64,000 nt of DNA from Sulfobacillus acidophilus DSM 10332 (GCA_000237975.1 CP003179.1:186001-250000); one strand, 5' to 3'; numbered from the stretch's first letter, positions 16,301 through 24,454 are shown. Numbers and translations: made by a program. The notes: generated by a model from the sequence alone, not told the origin.

Positions 16301-16900
16301 GGAAATTTGTTGGGGGCGGAACAACACGGCTTTATCGCCACCGTCGGATTTGATCTTTATACTCAGATGCTGGCCCAAGCGGTCCAGGAATTAAAGGGGG
16401 AGCCGGTGGAAACCCCTGTCGATCCGACGATTGAAATCGCTGTCGATGCCTATTTGCCGGATGACTATGTGCCGGATCCCCGCCAAAAAATCGAAATGTA
16501 TAAGCGACTGGTTTCTGCCAAAAGCTTAGCCGAGGTGGAGGCGTTAGCGGAGGAAATCGAAGATCGTTTCGGGACCGCTCCCGCTTCCGTAACAGCCTTG
16601 GTGCAGCTTTCGCGAGTTCGGGTGTTGGCGCGGGATGTGCGGCTGACCCAAGTCAGCCATAAAGGCGACCGGATCCTCTTGGGCGGAGGACCTGACAGCC
16701 GGGTCGGTCCGGAGGCCATTCAACGGTTGGCGTCGCGTTTTCCCGGCCGGCTGATACCGGGAACCCAACGGGCGCCGGAGTTGGGAATTAAGTTGCCGCC
16801 GAAAGCGTCCCCCGACGACGCGTTGAAAACGGCTGAGGCTGTCCTGACCATCATGCAGGAGGTCTCCGATCATGCCAGTGCTCAAACCACCCACGGCTAA
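13382..16900 (+). CDS. mfd: Transcription-repair coupling factor
   Basis: Mfd removes RNA polymerase stalled at DNA damage and recruits UvrA. The 1172-residue protein has the UvrB-like N-terminal region, the RNA-polymerase interacting domain (VHMTHGIGRFLGV) and the RecG-like translocase: motif I GDVGYGKTE at residues 646-654, DEEH at 747-750, then RGRVGRSSR. The C-terminal domain ends at the stop, overlapping the next gene by 29 bases. Length is normal. The ATG has AAAGGATG just upstream. Confidence 0.97.
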   Translation: MGELASLLELWSQYPPYQELLNRFRNGGHTVQITGLSGSLPSFMVASLTEHIQRPALVVTAGFQEARRLEAELEAYRPEAPLYLLPARPHIVGDVRAESYEWHERRLKALDEAYHNPRAVLVAPVEAVRQRVVAMAQERISLAPGQVIAPETVAEQLVHLGYVRDPEVEQEGHFAWRGAIMDVFLPGGPAVRIEWFDDEVDSVRTFDPETQRTTQMLSRVSIGPARELIWSPEVLSRALARLGQESAEVIRNLEATGHFEEARRAEERYGRYWHDLSEGRSFPGVERFMAAFAAPKALVQVFSLKPLVIFHDLPRVLEAVRGQAVEAQLERERRLERGDFLPVEAELDIPPESLLAELKGWNTVHLSLMAHGSRRDEDVFSLTGRPAPRVHGQADLLKTELTRLRKSRMKIGLVVRDEDARRLMMNHVLDSGLTPRPGLGVNGEIGVLLGTLSHGFVLPELGLALLGETELSGRDVKPETRRRREARRTIRVGDLKPGDYVVHMTHGIGRFLGVRTLDIQGQHKDYLHIQYAGADTLYVPVDQLGLVQKYVGVEGQEPRLSKMGGQEWTRTKEKVKASVREMAEELLKLYAKREAEPGIAYGPDTPWQAEFEAAFPYEETPDQLRAIDDIKRDMERARPMDRLLCGDVGYGKTEVALRAAFKAIMGGKQVAFLVPTTLLAEQHYQTAKSRLAGYPVTVEVLSRFRTPKQQKEILARVKKGQVDLLVGTHRLLAKDVQFQDLGLLIVDEEHRFGVAHKERIKALKGNVDVLTLTATPIPRTLHMALVGIRDMSVIETPPEDRLPVETVVAEYDEDLVREAIRRELDRGGQVFYVQNRIRSMDRTVEHLMKLFPGIRLAVVHGQMEENRIEDVMARFIEQEYDILVTTNIIESGLDIPNANTLIVEDADKMGLAQLYQLRGRVGRSSRLAYAYFTFHPDKVLTPAAEKRLEAIREFTELGAGYQIALRDLEIRGAGNLLGAEQHGFIATVGFDLYTQMLAQAVQELKGEPVETPVDPTIEIAVDAYLPDDYVPDPRQKIEMYKRLVSAKSLAEVEALAEEIEDRFGTAPASVTALVQLSRVRVLARDVRLTQVSHKGDRILLGGGPDSRVGPEAIQRLASRFPGRLIPGTQRAPELGIKLPPKASPDDALKTAEAVLTIMQEVSDHASAQTTHG

Positions 16901-17807
16901 GGGGGCAGTTTTTCTAGGGCTCCTGATTCTATTGGCGGGCTGTGGATCCCATCAAACCCCGGTCGCGACGGTTGACCGTCAGCCCCTCAATTTGGGGACG
17001 GTAGATGATTGGCGAAAGGCCAGTTGGGTGGTGACCGGGTTGCCCCAGTCCCCGCGCCAGGCGGTGTCCCGCCCCCAGGTCGAGTTGCTGGCCGCCCAAC
17101 AGGTGGTGGTGAATTGGGCGCTCACCCATCATGTCTTGAGCCTGGCTTCGGCACAAAACCAAGCTCGGCAAGAACTGACGCATCAGGTGATTCCTCATTG
17201 GGGGACGTTGACCTTTTGGCGGCGGGCGGCCACGGTCCAAATCGGGGAAGCCGCCGTCATCGATTGGTTAAGCCGACAAATCCTTTTGGAGCGGGCCTTT
17301 CAACAGGTGACGGCCCGGGTCAAGCTGCCTCCCGCGTCGGCCATGCTCGCCTACTATCAAGCCAATCCGAGCTTTTTTGTCACCCCGCCGGCCGTTTTGG
17401 CGCGGGTCATCGTCGTGCCGAGCCAAGCGGAGGCCGCGGCGGTGGTGCGGCAATGGCAAAAAGGCGCGTCGTTTGCGGCACTAGCCGCCCGCTATTCGAC
17501 CGACCGGACGACCCGGTTCGACGGGGGCAGTTTGGGTTGGATTCGGTTGGGGGCCCAACCGTTACCGCCCGGCTACCGGTCGGCATTATCCCAACTTTCC
17601 CCCGATCATTGGAGTATAGTCCACAATCGATCCGGCTACTCTATCATCGACGTTCAAGCAAGTCGTAACGGAGGCGAGATTCCCTATCGTGCGGTCGCGC
17701 CAGCGATTCAGGCCGAGTTATGGCAAAACGCCCGGCAACAGGCGTTTCAACAGTGGGTACAGGGACTATTGGCTCGTCATCCTATTCACGTGACGGTCCA
17801 GGCATGA
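16872..17807 (+). CDS. Lipoprotein with parvulin-type peptidyl-prolyl isomerase domain (PrsA-like)
   Basis: The 311-residue product has a lipoprotein signal peptide ending LLILLAGC, with Cys24 as the probable lipidated residue. An N-terminal SurA-like region is followed by a parvulin domain (about 175-265: VLARVIVVPS, FAALAARYSTD, GGSLGWI). It should be anchored outside the cell membrane and help fold secreted proteins. The ATG lies inside the end of mfd, so translation is coupled. In Bacillus prsA is elsewhere; this position is shared by some clostridial lineages. Confidence 0.85.
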   Translation: MPVLKPPTAKGAVFLGLLILLAGCGSHQTPVATVDRQPLNLGTVDDWRKASWVVTGLPQSPRQAVSRPQVELLAAQQVVVNWALTHHVLSLASAQNQARQELTHQVIPHWGTLTFWRRAATVQIGEAAVIDWLSRQILLERAFQQVTARVKLPPASAMLAYYQANPSFFVTPPAVLARVIVVPSQAEAAAVVRQWQKGASFAALAARYSTDRTTRFDGGSLGWIRLGAQPLPPGYRSALSQLSPDHWSIVHNRSGYSIIDVQASRNGGEIPYRAVAPAIQAELWQNARQQAFQQWVQGLLARHPIHVTVQA

Positions 17808-17837
17808 CTCCTACCTTTCGGTAAAACTGGTAAAAAC

Positions 17838-17867
17838 GCATAATTCGGAATCGGCCTCGATATACTA
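17838..17867 (+). promoter_or_regulatory. Predicted sigma-G promoter of spoVT
   Basis: GCATA (17838-17842), an 18-base spacer and TATACTA (17861-17867) fit the sigma-G consensus GHATR-N18-CATNHTA with one mismatch. spoVT is a forespore sigma-G gene in Bacillus. Confidence 0.6.
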
Positions 17868-17899
17868 CGTCAGAAGGTATGCAGAAAGGGGGGGCTCAA

Positions 17900-18454
17900 T
17901 TGAAGGCGACGGGCATCGTCCGGCGGATTGACGACCTCGGTCGGGTGGTCATTCCCAAGGAAATTCGGCGAACCCTTCGAATTCGGGAGGGAGACCCGCT
18001 GGAAATCTTCGTGGATCGGGACGGCGAGGTGATTCTTAAAAAATATTCCCCGATTGGAGAGCTGGGGGATTTCGCCAAAGAATACGCGGATTCTCTTTAT
18101 GAAGCCGTAGGGCACATTGCGCTGATTGCGGACCGTGATGCGGTAATCGCGGTCTCCGGGGCGCCGAAAAAAGAGTTTCTCAACAAACCTTTGGGAGCAT
18201 TGGTCGAAAAGGCCATGGAAGATCGCAAAACGCTGTTTTTTAACCGGGGTGAACATCGTCCGAAGGGCAGCATTATTGGGGATGAGGACGAGGACAAGTT
18301 TGTGGCGGAAGTCATCGCGCCCATCATTGCCGAAGGCGATCCGATTGGGGCCGTGATCATCTGCAGTCGCGAACCAGACGTCAAGATGGGGGAAATGGAA
18401 GTGAAACTGGCGGAAACGGCTGCGGGCTTCCTGGCCAAACAAATGGAGCAATAG
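17900..18454 (+). CDS. spoVT: Stage V sporulation transcriptional regulator SpoVT
   Basis: The first 52 residues (KATGIVRRIDDLGRVV and the segment after it) are close to identical to Bacillus SpoVT, an AbrB-type swapped-hairpin DNA-binding domain, followed by a GAF-like domain. SpoVT tunes the sigma-G regulon in the forespore. The TTG at 17900 is preferred over the ATG at 17879 because it matches the family start and follows AAAGGGGGGG; this gives 184 residues. A predicted sigma-G promoter precedes it and a strong terminator follows. Confidence 0.95.
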   Translation: MKATGIVRRIDDLGRVVIPKEIRRTLRIREGDPLEIFVDRDGEVILKKYSPIGELGDFAKEYADSLYEAVGHIALIADRDAVIAVSGAPKKEFLNKPLGALVEKAMEDRKTLFFNRGEHRPKGSIIGDEDEDKFVAEVIAPIIAEGDPIGAVIICSREPDVKMGEMEVKLAETAAGFLAKQMEQ

Positions 18455-18485
18455 GAAAAACCGGAAAACAGGACACCGTGGGAGT

Positions 18486-18526
18486 CCGCAATGATCCGTC
18501 CGCAGGGTCATTGCGGTTTTCTTTAT
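18486..18526 (+). terminator. Rho-independent terminator after spoVT
   Basis: A 12-bp stem (CCGCAATGA paired with TCATTGCGG plus three further pairs including one G-U) with loop GTCCGCA is followed by TTTTCTTTATT. It separates spoVT from the convergent gene. Confidence 0.9.
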
Positions 18527-18529
18527 TCG

Positions 18530-19075
18530 TTACTGCCCTTCCGGGAGCGGGGGCGCAGGTACCAAATTCCAGAAATTTAATTGAAAGTGGTCAGGCGTAT
18601 AAGGGGTCGTAGGCGGAGTTTGGGTAATCGTCATTTGGCTAATGCGCCATCCATGACCGGCCGGCACCAGCCAAAAGGACGCTACCGCCTGGTCGTTCGC
18701 CTGCCCCTTGGGCGATAGATGCCGGGTTTCGTTTAAGGCACAACTTAACACGGCGGGATTGCCGCCGGCCAACGATAGATGCGACAACGAGACGGTCACG
18801 TCGGTCACATGAATTCCGCTGAGGGCGGCGGCGTTAGCGTTTTCGGTCGCAATCCATCGCACCAACGCGGTCGCCGGGCTCTTCGGAACGACAAGGCTCC
18901 GGAGGCCCTCGGCGGCCGCCGGGCTCGGAAGTTCGGCCGTATCGATCAGAAACGTCTGACAGACGGCCGCCATTTGTTGCTCTTCGGTTATCTGATGATG
19001 CCAAATCCCCACCCCTAAACCGACGGCGAGGAGAACGCCGACACCGCCCCACATCATGACGCGTTTTCTGTTCAT
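18530..19075 (-). CDS. Membrane-anchored protein of unknown function
   Basis: The 181-residue product has a positively charged start (NRKR), one transmembrane segment at about residues 6-25 and an outward domain of about 150 residues rich in Ala, Thr and Pro. I recognise no family. The two cysteines (AAVCQTF and VLSCALN) could form a disulfide. The ATG at 19075 is favoured as the residue before the charged signal-anchor; TATAAT ends only six bases upstream and no Shine-Dalgarno is seen, so the mRNA may be leaderless. An upstream in-frame start at 19102 is possible. It is divergent from hemL. Confidence 0.6.
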   Translation of the reverse strand: MNRKRVMMWGGVGVLLAVGLGVGIWHHQITEEQQMAAVCQTFLIDTAELPSPAAAEGLRSLVVPKSPATALVRWIATENANAAALSGIHVTDVTVSLSHLSLAGGNPAVLSCALNETRHLSPKGQANDQAVASFWLVPAGHGWRISQMTITQTPPTTPYTPDHFQLNFWNLVPAPPLPEGQ

Positions 19076-19192
19076 TTCTTCATTATAACCGAAGAACCTC
19101 ATCCGTTTGGAGAGGCCGACGGGCACGAAAGGCGTTTTCGTGCGCGCGGTGTTTCGTTACACTGAAGAGAGCGCAGAAGAAGGGAGAACAGC

Positions 19193-20488
19193 ATGACCAG
19201 CAATACGTCAGCGGAATGGTTTGCCCGAGCCCTACACGTCACCTCCGGCGGGGTCAATTCGCCCGCCCGATCTTTTCGGGCGGTCGGCGGTGATCCGCCG
19301 GTAGTCATGGCCCGCGGGGAAGGCCCTTATCTGATCGATGTCGCCGGCCAACGCTATATCGATTATTTAGCGGCGTTTGGTCCTTTGGTCCTCGGCCACG
19401 GGCATCCTCGCGTGGTGGAGGCCATTCGAACGCAAGCCCTTCAAGGCACGGTCATCGGGACTCCGACGCCAAGCGAAATCGAATTGGCGGAGGAGCTGAC
19501 GGCCAGCATTACCGGCCTCGACATGGTCCGGTTGACGAGTACCGGGACCGAAGCGGTGATGTCCGCCATCCGGCTTGCGCGGGCCTATACCGGACGCCCT
19601 TTGGTGGTGAAATTTGAAGGGACGTACCATGGGCACAGCGATGCCGTGTTGGTCAAAGCGGGATCGGGAGCTTCGACGGTCGGAACGGCGGACAGTTTAG
19701 GCATTCCGACCGGCGTGACCGGGGACGTCATCAGTTTACCGTATAACGATTTGGATCGATTATCCGAGGTGATGCGGCGTGTAGGCGATCAGGTCGCCTG
19801 TGTGTTGACCGAACCCATTGTCGGCAACATGGGGATTGTCCCGCCGGAGCCGGGGTATTTGGCCGGAGTGAAGGAAATTACCCATGCCCACGGGGCTTTA
19901 TTGATTTTTGACGAGGTGATTACGGCTTTTCGTTTTCATTACGGCACCGCGGCCGAACTCTTGGGCGTGATACCGGATCTTTATGTGCTGGGCAAAATCA
20001 TCGGCGGGGGATTGCCGGCGGGTGCTTATGGGGGACGACGAGCGATTATGGAATATGTGGCCCCTTTAGGGGGGATGTTCCAAGCCGGCACGTTTGCCGG
20101 TAACCCCTTATCCTCGGCCGCCGGGTTAGCTACGTTGCGAGTGCTGAAAGAGGAGTCTCCGTATGCCAGGATGGATCGCCTGGCCGACAGGTTGGCGACC
20201 GGCATTTTGGCCACGGCCGATCAATTTCGGATTCCCGTCACCCTCAATCGGGCCGGTTCGGGATTCACAGTGTTCTTTGGTCCCCGGCGTGTCACGGATT
20301 ACGAGACGGCGCAGCAGGCCGATGCGACCCGATTTGCCCGGTTTCACCGCTTGATGTTGGAACGCGGCGTGTATCTGGCACCGAGTCGGTTTGAAGCCTG
20401 GTTTGTATCCGCCCAACATACCGACGCGGAGATTGACCGCACGTTAACCGCAGTACACGATGCCTTTTCGATGCTTCAGGCCGAATAA
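19193..20488 (+). CDS. hemL: Glutamate-1-semialdehyde 2,1-aminomutase
   Basis: This class III aminotransferase converts glutamate-1-semialdehyde to 5-aminolevulinate in C5 haem synthesis. The 431-residue product shows VNSPARSFRAVGGDP, FEGTYHGHSD, the Asp of LIFDEVITAFR, and the PLP lysine in LGKIIGGGLPAGAYGG. The ATG follows AGGGAGAACAGC. It is a monocistronic unit, ended by a strong terminator; the rest of the hem pathway is not in the window. Confidence 0.95.
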   Translation: MTSNTSAEWFARALHVTSGGVNSPARSFRAVGGDPPVVMARGEGPYLIDVAGQRYIDYLAAFGPLVLGHGHPRVVEAIRTQALQGTVIGTPTPSEIELAEELTASITGLDMVRLTSTGTEAVMSAIRLARAYTGRPLVVKFEGTYHGHSDAVLVKAGSGASTVGTADSLGIPTGVTGDVISLPYNDLDRLSEVMRRVGDQVACVLTEPIVGNMGIVPPEPGYLAGVKEITHAHGALLIFDEVITAFRFHYGTAAELLGVIPDLYVLGKIIGGGLPAGAYGGRRAIMEYVAPLGGMFQAGTFAGNPLSSAAGLATLRVLKEESPYARMDRLADRLATGILATADQFRIPVTLNRAGSGFTVFFGPRRVTDYETAQQADATRFARFHRLMLERGVYLAPSRFEAWFVSAQHTDAEIDRTLTAVHDAFSMLQAE

Positions 20489-20504
20489 CCGTCGCCTGAT
20501 TTCG

Positions 20505-20535
20505 GACCAAGCCGATTGGACGGCTTGGTCTTTTT
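20505..20535 (+). terminator. Rho-independent terminator after hemL
   Basis: A perfect 10-bp stem GACCAAGCCG/CGGCTTGGTC with the loop ATTGGA is followed by TTTTT. Confidence 0.93.
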
Positions 20536-20591
20536 CCTGGGATTGGGCCATAAGCTGGAGGCGAGTGACAATGGCCTGAGGAGAGCGGTTT

Positions 20592-22109
20592 ATGACCGGA
20601 CGGTCCGTGTGGCAAGGAGCATTTTGGCTATCCGTCGGCTCATTTGTTTCGCGATTGATCGGGGCCGTGTACCGGATATTTTTACCGCGAGTGCTGGGGG
20701 ATTACGGGGTCGGTTTGTTTCAGATGGCGTACCCGCTGTATTCGATTTTGCTGGCGGTTTCGGTCAACGGCATCCCGACCGCGTTGGCTAAGCAAATGGC
20801 CGAGAAACTCACGCGCGGAGAAGTGGCGGATGCGGAGCGTCTGGCGTCGTGGGCGGAGGTGGGGCTCGGCTTTTTAGGAATGGGCTTGGCGGTGTGGATG
20901 GAACTCTCGTCCGGATGGATTGCCGTTCATGTCTTTCATGAGCCGAAAGCCGTTTGGGCGATGCGCGCATTGGCCCCGGCGCTGGCTTTCGTCGCCTTAG
21001 AGGCCAGTTTTCGCGGCTATTTTCAAGGGTATCAAAATATGGTGCCTACCGCGGTATCGCAAATTCTTGAGCAATTGGCACGCGTGATGGTCATGTTTCC
21101 CTTGGCCTACCATTGGTTGCCGCACGGCGTAGACAAGGCGGCGGCCGGGGCGACGTTGGGGGCGCCGGCGGGGGCTTTTGTGGGGATGCTGTATCTCTTG
21201 ACGCAGCGCATCTCCCAGAAGAAACCCCATCACCTGCGCGGCGTGCCTTGGCGAGACTTGTGGCGTCTTGCGATTATTGCGCTGCCGATGTCTTTGTCGG
21301 GCCTTTTGTTCCCGTTAATGTTAATGGCGGATTCCATGTTCGTGCCTTTGCGGCTGGAAAAAACCGGATTAAATTTATATCAGGCGACGGCTCAATTCGG
21401 CCAGTTAAGTGGGGAGGCCATGCCCCTGATTAACCTGACGATGGTGATCGGCGCCGCGTTGGCGGTATCGCTGGTGCCGGCGGTCGCCCGAGCGCTAGCC
21501 TCCCAGGATCGGGCTTTGGCGAGTCGGCGCGTGGCTCAAGCCATGCACCTGGTGTGGCTTTTAGGGTTGCCCATGGCATTCGGTTTGGCCTTGTTGGCCA
21601 AACCGCTGACGCTCATGCTCTACGGGGAAACCGGGGCTGCCGCGGCCTTGGCCGTCTTGGCGCTTGGGGCCCCGGTATTGGCCATGCAACAGATTCTCGG
21701 ATCCTCCTTGCAAGCGGCCGGGTATGGATGGGTTCCGGTTAAAAACTTGATTTTTGGCGGTCTGGTCAAGTTTCTGGCCACGTGGTGGCTGACCGCGATC
21801 CCCGGGCTCGGTATTCGGGGGGCGGCTTGGGGCACCGTCTTGGCCGCTGTCACCACCGCTTATCTCAATTGGCGGGATTGGGAAGGGCGTGTCATGCCCG
21901 GGACACGGCCTTGGGTGACGGTGGGCTGGCCCCTGGTGGGATCGGTGGTCATGATGATGGGAATTCGGGTTTGGTTTCACCTGATTGACACCCCGTCGGC
22001 GACCGTCAGGAGTTTGACCGGGGTGATGGTGGGAATCGCGACCTATGGGGGGGTCGTGATTTTGTCCGGGGAGTGGCAGGCCATCCGGCGGGTATTACAC
22101 GAACGCTAA
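20592..22109 (+). CDS. spoVB: Stage V sporulation protein B / MurJ-like lipid flippase
   Basis: The 505-residue product is a polytopic (about 14 spans) member of the MOP exporter superfamily; SFVSRLIGAVYRIFLPRVLGDYG at its start is typical of SpoVB/YtgP. SpoVB is needed for spore cortex and is thought to flip peptidoglycan lipid precursors. The ATG at 20592 follows GAGGAGA. Its place between spoVT and mazG is the Bacillus order. Assignment to spoVB rather than a general MurJ rests on that synteny. Confidence 0.88.
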   Translation: MTGRSVWQGAFWLSVGSFVSRLIGAVYRIFLPRVLGDYGVGLFQMAYPLYSILLAVSVNGIPTALAKQMAEKLTRGEVADAERLASWAEVGLGFLGMGLAVWMELSSGWIAVHVFHEPKAVWAMRALAPALAFVALEASFRGYFQGYQNMVPTAVSQILEQLARVMVMFPLAYHWLPHGVDKAAAGATLGAPAGAFVGMLYLLTQRISQKKPHHLRGVPWRDLWRLAIIALPMSLSGLLFPLMLMADSMFVPLRLEKTGLNLYQATAQFGQLSGEAMPLINLTMVIGAALAVSLVPAVARALASQDRALASRRVAQAMHLVWLLGLPMAFGLALLAKPLTLMLYGETGAAAALAVLALGAPVLAMQQILGSSLQAAGYGWVPVKNLIFGGLVKFLATWWLTAIPGLGIRGAAWGTVLAAVTTAYLNWRDWEGRVMPGTRPWVTVGWPLVGSVVMMMGIRVWFHLIDTPSATVRSLTGVMVGIATYGGVVILSGEWQAIRRVLHER

Positions 22110-22118
22110 GGCAGATTT

Positions 22119-22127
22119 TGGTATACT
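22119..22127 (+). promoter_or_regulatory. Extended -10 promoter before mazG
   Basis: TGGTATACT, an extended -10 element, lies 33 bases before the mazG ATG. It is nearly identical to elements before glmU and ftsH. Confidence 0.5.
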
Positions 22128-22159
22128 AAGGTTGCCAAACTAACCGCGGAGGCGATGGC

Positions 22160-22996
22160 ATGGGCCGTTGGATGTGGCAAGAAGACGAGCGCGCAGCGGA
22201 TGGCTTTCTAATCCCCGGCCCCTTCACCGGTCAACAGATTCGGGAGCGTTGGGGCTCTTTGTTTCCGGACGATGCCCAAGCCCTATGGCATCGGACGGAT
22301 GGACACATCACGCCGATCCGTTGGGGGACCGTGGGCGGAATGACGTTCGCGGCCGGAGAGGCGTTGGAACTCCCCGGCATCCCCGTGGCGGCCGGCCCTC
22401 TCTTGTATGTGATGAGCCGGCTTTTAGGGCCCGGCGGGTGCCCCTGGGATCGCCAGCAAACCTCCATGACCCTTTTGCGATATTTGTTGGACGAGAGCTA
22501 TGAAGCGGCGGAAGCGCTCGTGGCCCAAGATTGGGACGGATTTGAAGACGAATTGGGCGACGTGCTGTTGCAAATCGTGTTTCATGCGGCTCTTTTGCCG
22601 AAGACCGACTTTGCGTCGATAGTCCAGCGGCAAACCCAGAAGTTGATTCGCCGCCATCCCCACGTGTTTCAGGCCGATGAGGCCCATACCGGCGAGGAAG
22701 TCCGGCAGCGCTGGGAAGCGCTGAAGGCCGGTGAACCGCCGCGTCCGTTGAAAGCCCGTTGGGTTTATCCGGCCTTGGTGGCCGCCAAAAGGGCCGCTAA
22801 AGCGGGGGATCACCCGAAATCGGCAGTATTTCAAGCGATTTTAGAATCCCTTGAGGTATACTTGACGCAGTCTCCGGGGAAAATAGAGGAAATCCTGGGA
22901 GATGCCGCCTGGGCGGTGAGTGAGGCCGCACGCCGTCACCATCAGGATGCGGAATGGGCTCTCTGGCAACGGGTGGTGGCATTAGCGTCGATTTAA
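22160..22996 (+). CDS. mazG: Nucleotide pyrophosphohydrolase MazG with unusual N-terminal extension
   Basis: From about residue 84 the product is Maz[25 protein letters not shown] and [14 protein letters not shown] carry the metal-binding Glu/Asp residues. MazG hydrolyses non-canonical or surplus NTPs. In most Firmicutes this protein has an N-terminal tetrapyrrole-methylase domain (YabN); here there are only about 80 residues ([26 protein letters not shown]) that I do not recognise, giving 278 residues in total. The ATG follows GGAGGCG. Other MazG motifs look intact. Confidence 0.88.
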   Translation: MGRWMWQEDERAADGFLIPGPFTGQQIRERWGSLFPDDAQALWHRTDGHITPIRWGTVGGMTFAAGEALELPGIPVAAGPLLYVMSRLLGPGGCPWDRQQTSMTLLRYLLDESYEAAEALVAQDWDGFEDELGDVLLQIVFHAALLPKTDFASIVQRQTQKLIRRHPHVFQADEAHTGEEVRQRWEALKAGEPPRPLKARWVYPALVAAKRAAKAGDHPKSAVFQAILESLEVYLTQSPGKIEEILGDAAWAVSEAARRHHQDAEWALWQRVVALASI

Positions 22997-23037
22997 ACGC
23001 CGAGATATGCGCGGTAAAAAAAGGATTTTTTCGGGTC

Positions 23038-23065
23038 TTGGCGAATATGTGGATTCGAATATTGT
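23038..23065 (+). promoter_or_regulatory. Possible sigma-A promoter for HU
   Basis: TTGGCG (23038-23043), a 16-base spacer and TATTGT (23060-23065) lie just upstream of the HU ribosome-binding site. The match is moderate. Confidence 0.4.
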
Positions 23066-23091
23066 TTGCCAGGTTAAGGAGGGACGGTTTT

Positions 23092-23367
23092 TTGAATAAG
23101 GCGGAATTAATTAGTGAAGTGGCCGAGCGGGCGGGGATGACCAAAAAGGATGCCGAGCGGGCAGTGAATGCCGTGGTGGAAAGCATTGAAGCGGCATTGA
23201 CCAAAGGTGACCGGGTATCGTTAGTCGGATTCGGGACCTTTGAAGTGCGCGAACGCGCCGCTCGCGTGGGCCGTAACCCGCGTACCGGGGCGACCTTGGA
23301 AATTTCCTCGAGTCGGGTGCCGGCGTTTAAGGCGGGCAAGGCCTTAAAGGAATCGGTCGCGAAATAG
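23092..23367 (+). CDS. hup: HU-type DNA-binding protein
   Basis: The 91-residue product is a histone-like HU protein: [21 protein letters not shown], the beta-arm region [14 protein letters not shown] and GRNPRTG. It bends and compacts DNA. The start is TTG at 23092 with AAGGAGGG upstream; longer in-frame starts would add non-family residues. It is ended by its own terminator. In Bacillus the HU gene hbs is elsewhere, so this location is lineage-specific. Confidence 0.95.
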   Translation: MNKAELISEVAERAGMTKKDAERAVNAVVESIEAALTKGDRVSLVGFGTFEVRERAARVGRNPRTGATLEISSSRVPAFKAGKALKESVAK

Positions 23368-23377
23368 CTACCGTTTT

Positions 23378-23410
23378 GCCAGGCCGTCATGTCGCGGCCT
23401 GGCTTTTTTT
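23378..23410 (+). terminator. Rho-independent terminator after HU
   Basis: A perfect 9-bp stem GCCAGGCCG/CGGCCTGGC with an 8-base loop is followed by seven T residues. Confidence 0.95.
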
Positions 23411-23438
23411 ATTGGTGGGGTATTCTGTGGAGGGTCTT

Positions 23439-23678
23439 ATGCGAATTGATAAATATCTTAAAGTGAGCCGATTGGTGAAACGCCGGGTTATGGCTCACGA
23501 TTTATGCGAAGCCGGCAAGGTGTCGGTCAATCAGAAGGTGGTCAAGCCCGGCTATGAAGTCCATGTCGGTGATCGCATTCGACTGGAACTTCCGATGGGC
23601 GTACGCGAAGTGGAAGTGGTCATGATTAAGGAGCATGTGTCGGCGGATCAGGCCGCGACCCTTTACCGAGAGGTCTAA
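23439..23678 (+). CDS. rqcP: RNA-binding S4 domain protein RqcP
   Basis: The 79-residue product is a single S4 domain (RIDKYLKVSRLVKRR, AGKVSVNQKVVKPGYEVHVGD), the Hsp15/YabO family now known as RqcP, which drives C-terminal tailing in ribosome quality control with RqcH. The ATG at 23439 matches the family start and has GTGGAGGG upstream. It heads the conserved rqcP-yabP-yabQ-divIC-yabR order. Confidence 0.94.
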   Translation: MRIDKYLKVSRLVKRRVMAHDLCEAGKVSVNQKVVKPGYEVHVGDRIRLELPMGVREVEVVMIKEHVSADQAATLYREV

Positions 23679-23734
23679 GGGTTTTGTCCGGGTCATAGCA
23701 TGAAAGGAGAAGTCCTTTCACGGAGGCCGGACAT

Positions 23735-24010
23735 ATGGAGGAAAAACGGGAACACGCGGTTTCCCTGGTCAATCGCCAAACTTTGACGTTGCAAGGGGTT
23801 GAGCACGTCGATAACTTTGACGACGATACCATTGTGCTCAATACCACATTGGGCAGTCTGACGATTCGGGGTCATAACCTACGGATTCAAACCCTGGACT
23901 TAGAGACCGGACTTTTTGTGGCGGTCGGGGAATTTGAGTCCATTGTCTATGGCAAGAAGCGCCCGCCATCGGGAGATTCATCTAACGCGTGGAAAAAAAT
24001 CTGGCGTTAG
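23735..24010 (+). CDS. yabP: Sporulation protein YabP
   Basis: The 91-residue product EEKREHAVSLVNRQTLTLQGVEHVDNFDD... is a YabP family member, a mother-cell sporulation protein needed with YabQ for the spore. Family segments include GSLTIRGHNLRI and LDLETG. The ATG follows CGGAGG. I found no clear sigma-E promoter, so it may be co-transcribed with rqcP. Confidence 0.93.
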   Translation: MEEKREHAVSLVNRQTLTLQGVEHVDNFDDDTIVLNTTLGSLTIRGHNLRIQTLDLETGLFVAVGEFESIVYGKKRPPSGDSSNAWKKIWR

Positions 24011-24020
24011 GGGGAGACCG

Positions 24021-24419
24021 ATGCACGCGACGGCGCTCTTTTTTTTAGGCGTCTGGATTCTGACCGGCATCGGGCTAGGTCTTTTCGCCACCATCATGGC
24101 CGTGTGGCGTCAAGAGTTTTGTCCGGTGCCGGGGATCAAAATCGTGACCGATTTGGGCTTTTTTCTGGTCGCGGCCGCAGCCTATCTCGTGATTGGATTT
24201 TGGCTAGATTGGGGAAAATTTTCCGTCTGGGGCGTGGCGGGCATTTTGGCCGGTTTCGGCTTATGGACGGCCTGGGCGGCTCCCGTCGTATCCCGCGGGC
24301 TTATCACGGTAGCCCGGGTGACGAAACGTACCGGCCTCATACTGGCTCTGCCGGGCATTCGTTTAGTCCGGTGGGGCCGTCGGCATTGGCCGCGAAAAAA
24401 ACCCCCGTCCAATCCGTGA
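24021..24419 (+). CDS. yabQ: Spore cortex biosynthesis protein YabQ
   Basis: The 132-residue product has three to four hydrophobic spans in the first 95 residues and a basic tail. Position directly after yabP, length and membrane layout match YabQ, which is required for cortex formation. The ATG at 24021 follows GGGGGAG, ten bases after the yabP stop. Sequence similarity by eye is modest; synteny carries much of the call. Confidence 0.83.
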   Translation: MHATALFFLGVWILTGIGLGLFATIMAVWRQEFCPVPGIKIVTDLGFFLVAAAAYLVIGFWLDWGKFSVWGVAGILAGFGLWTAWAAPVVSRGLITVARVTKRTGLILALPGIRLVRWGRRHWPRKKPPSNP

Positions 24420-24444
24420 CACACAGGTGTGGATATCTTATAAT
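24416..24444 (+). promoter_or_regulatory. Sigma-A promoter with a DnaA-box-like sequence in its spacer
   Basis: GTGACA (24416-24421), a 17-base spacer and TATAAT (24439-24444) form a near-consensus promoter reading into the small HTH gene. The spacer holds TGTGGATAT (24428-24436), one mismatch from the inverse DnaA box TGTGGATAA. Confidence 0.7.
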
Positions 24445-24454
24445 GTAAAAACCT

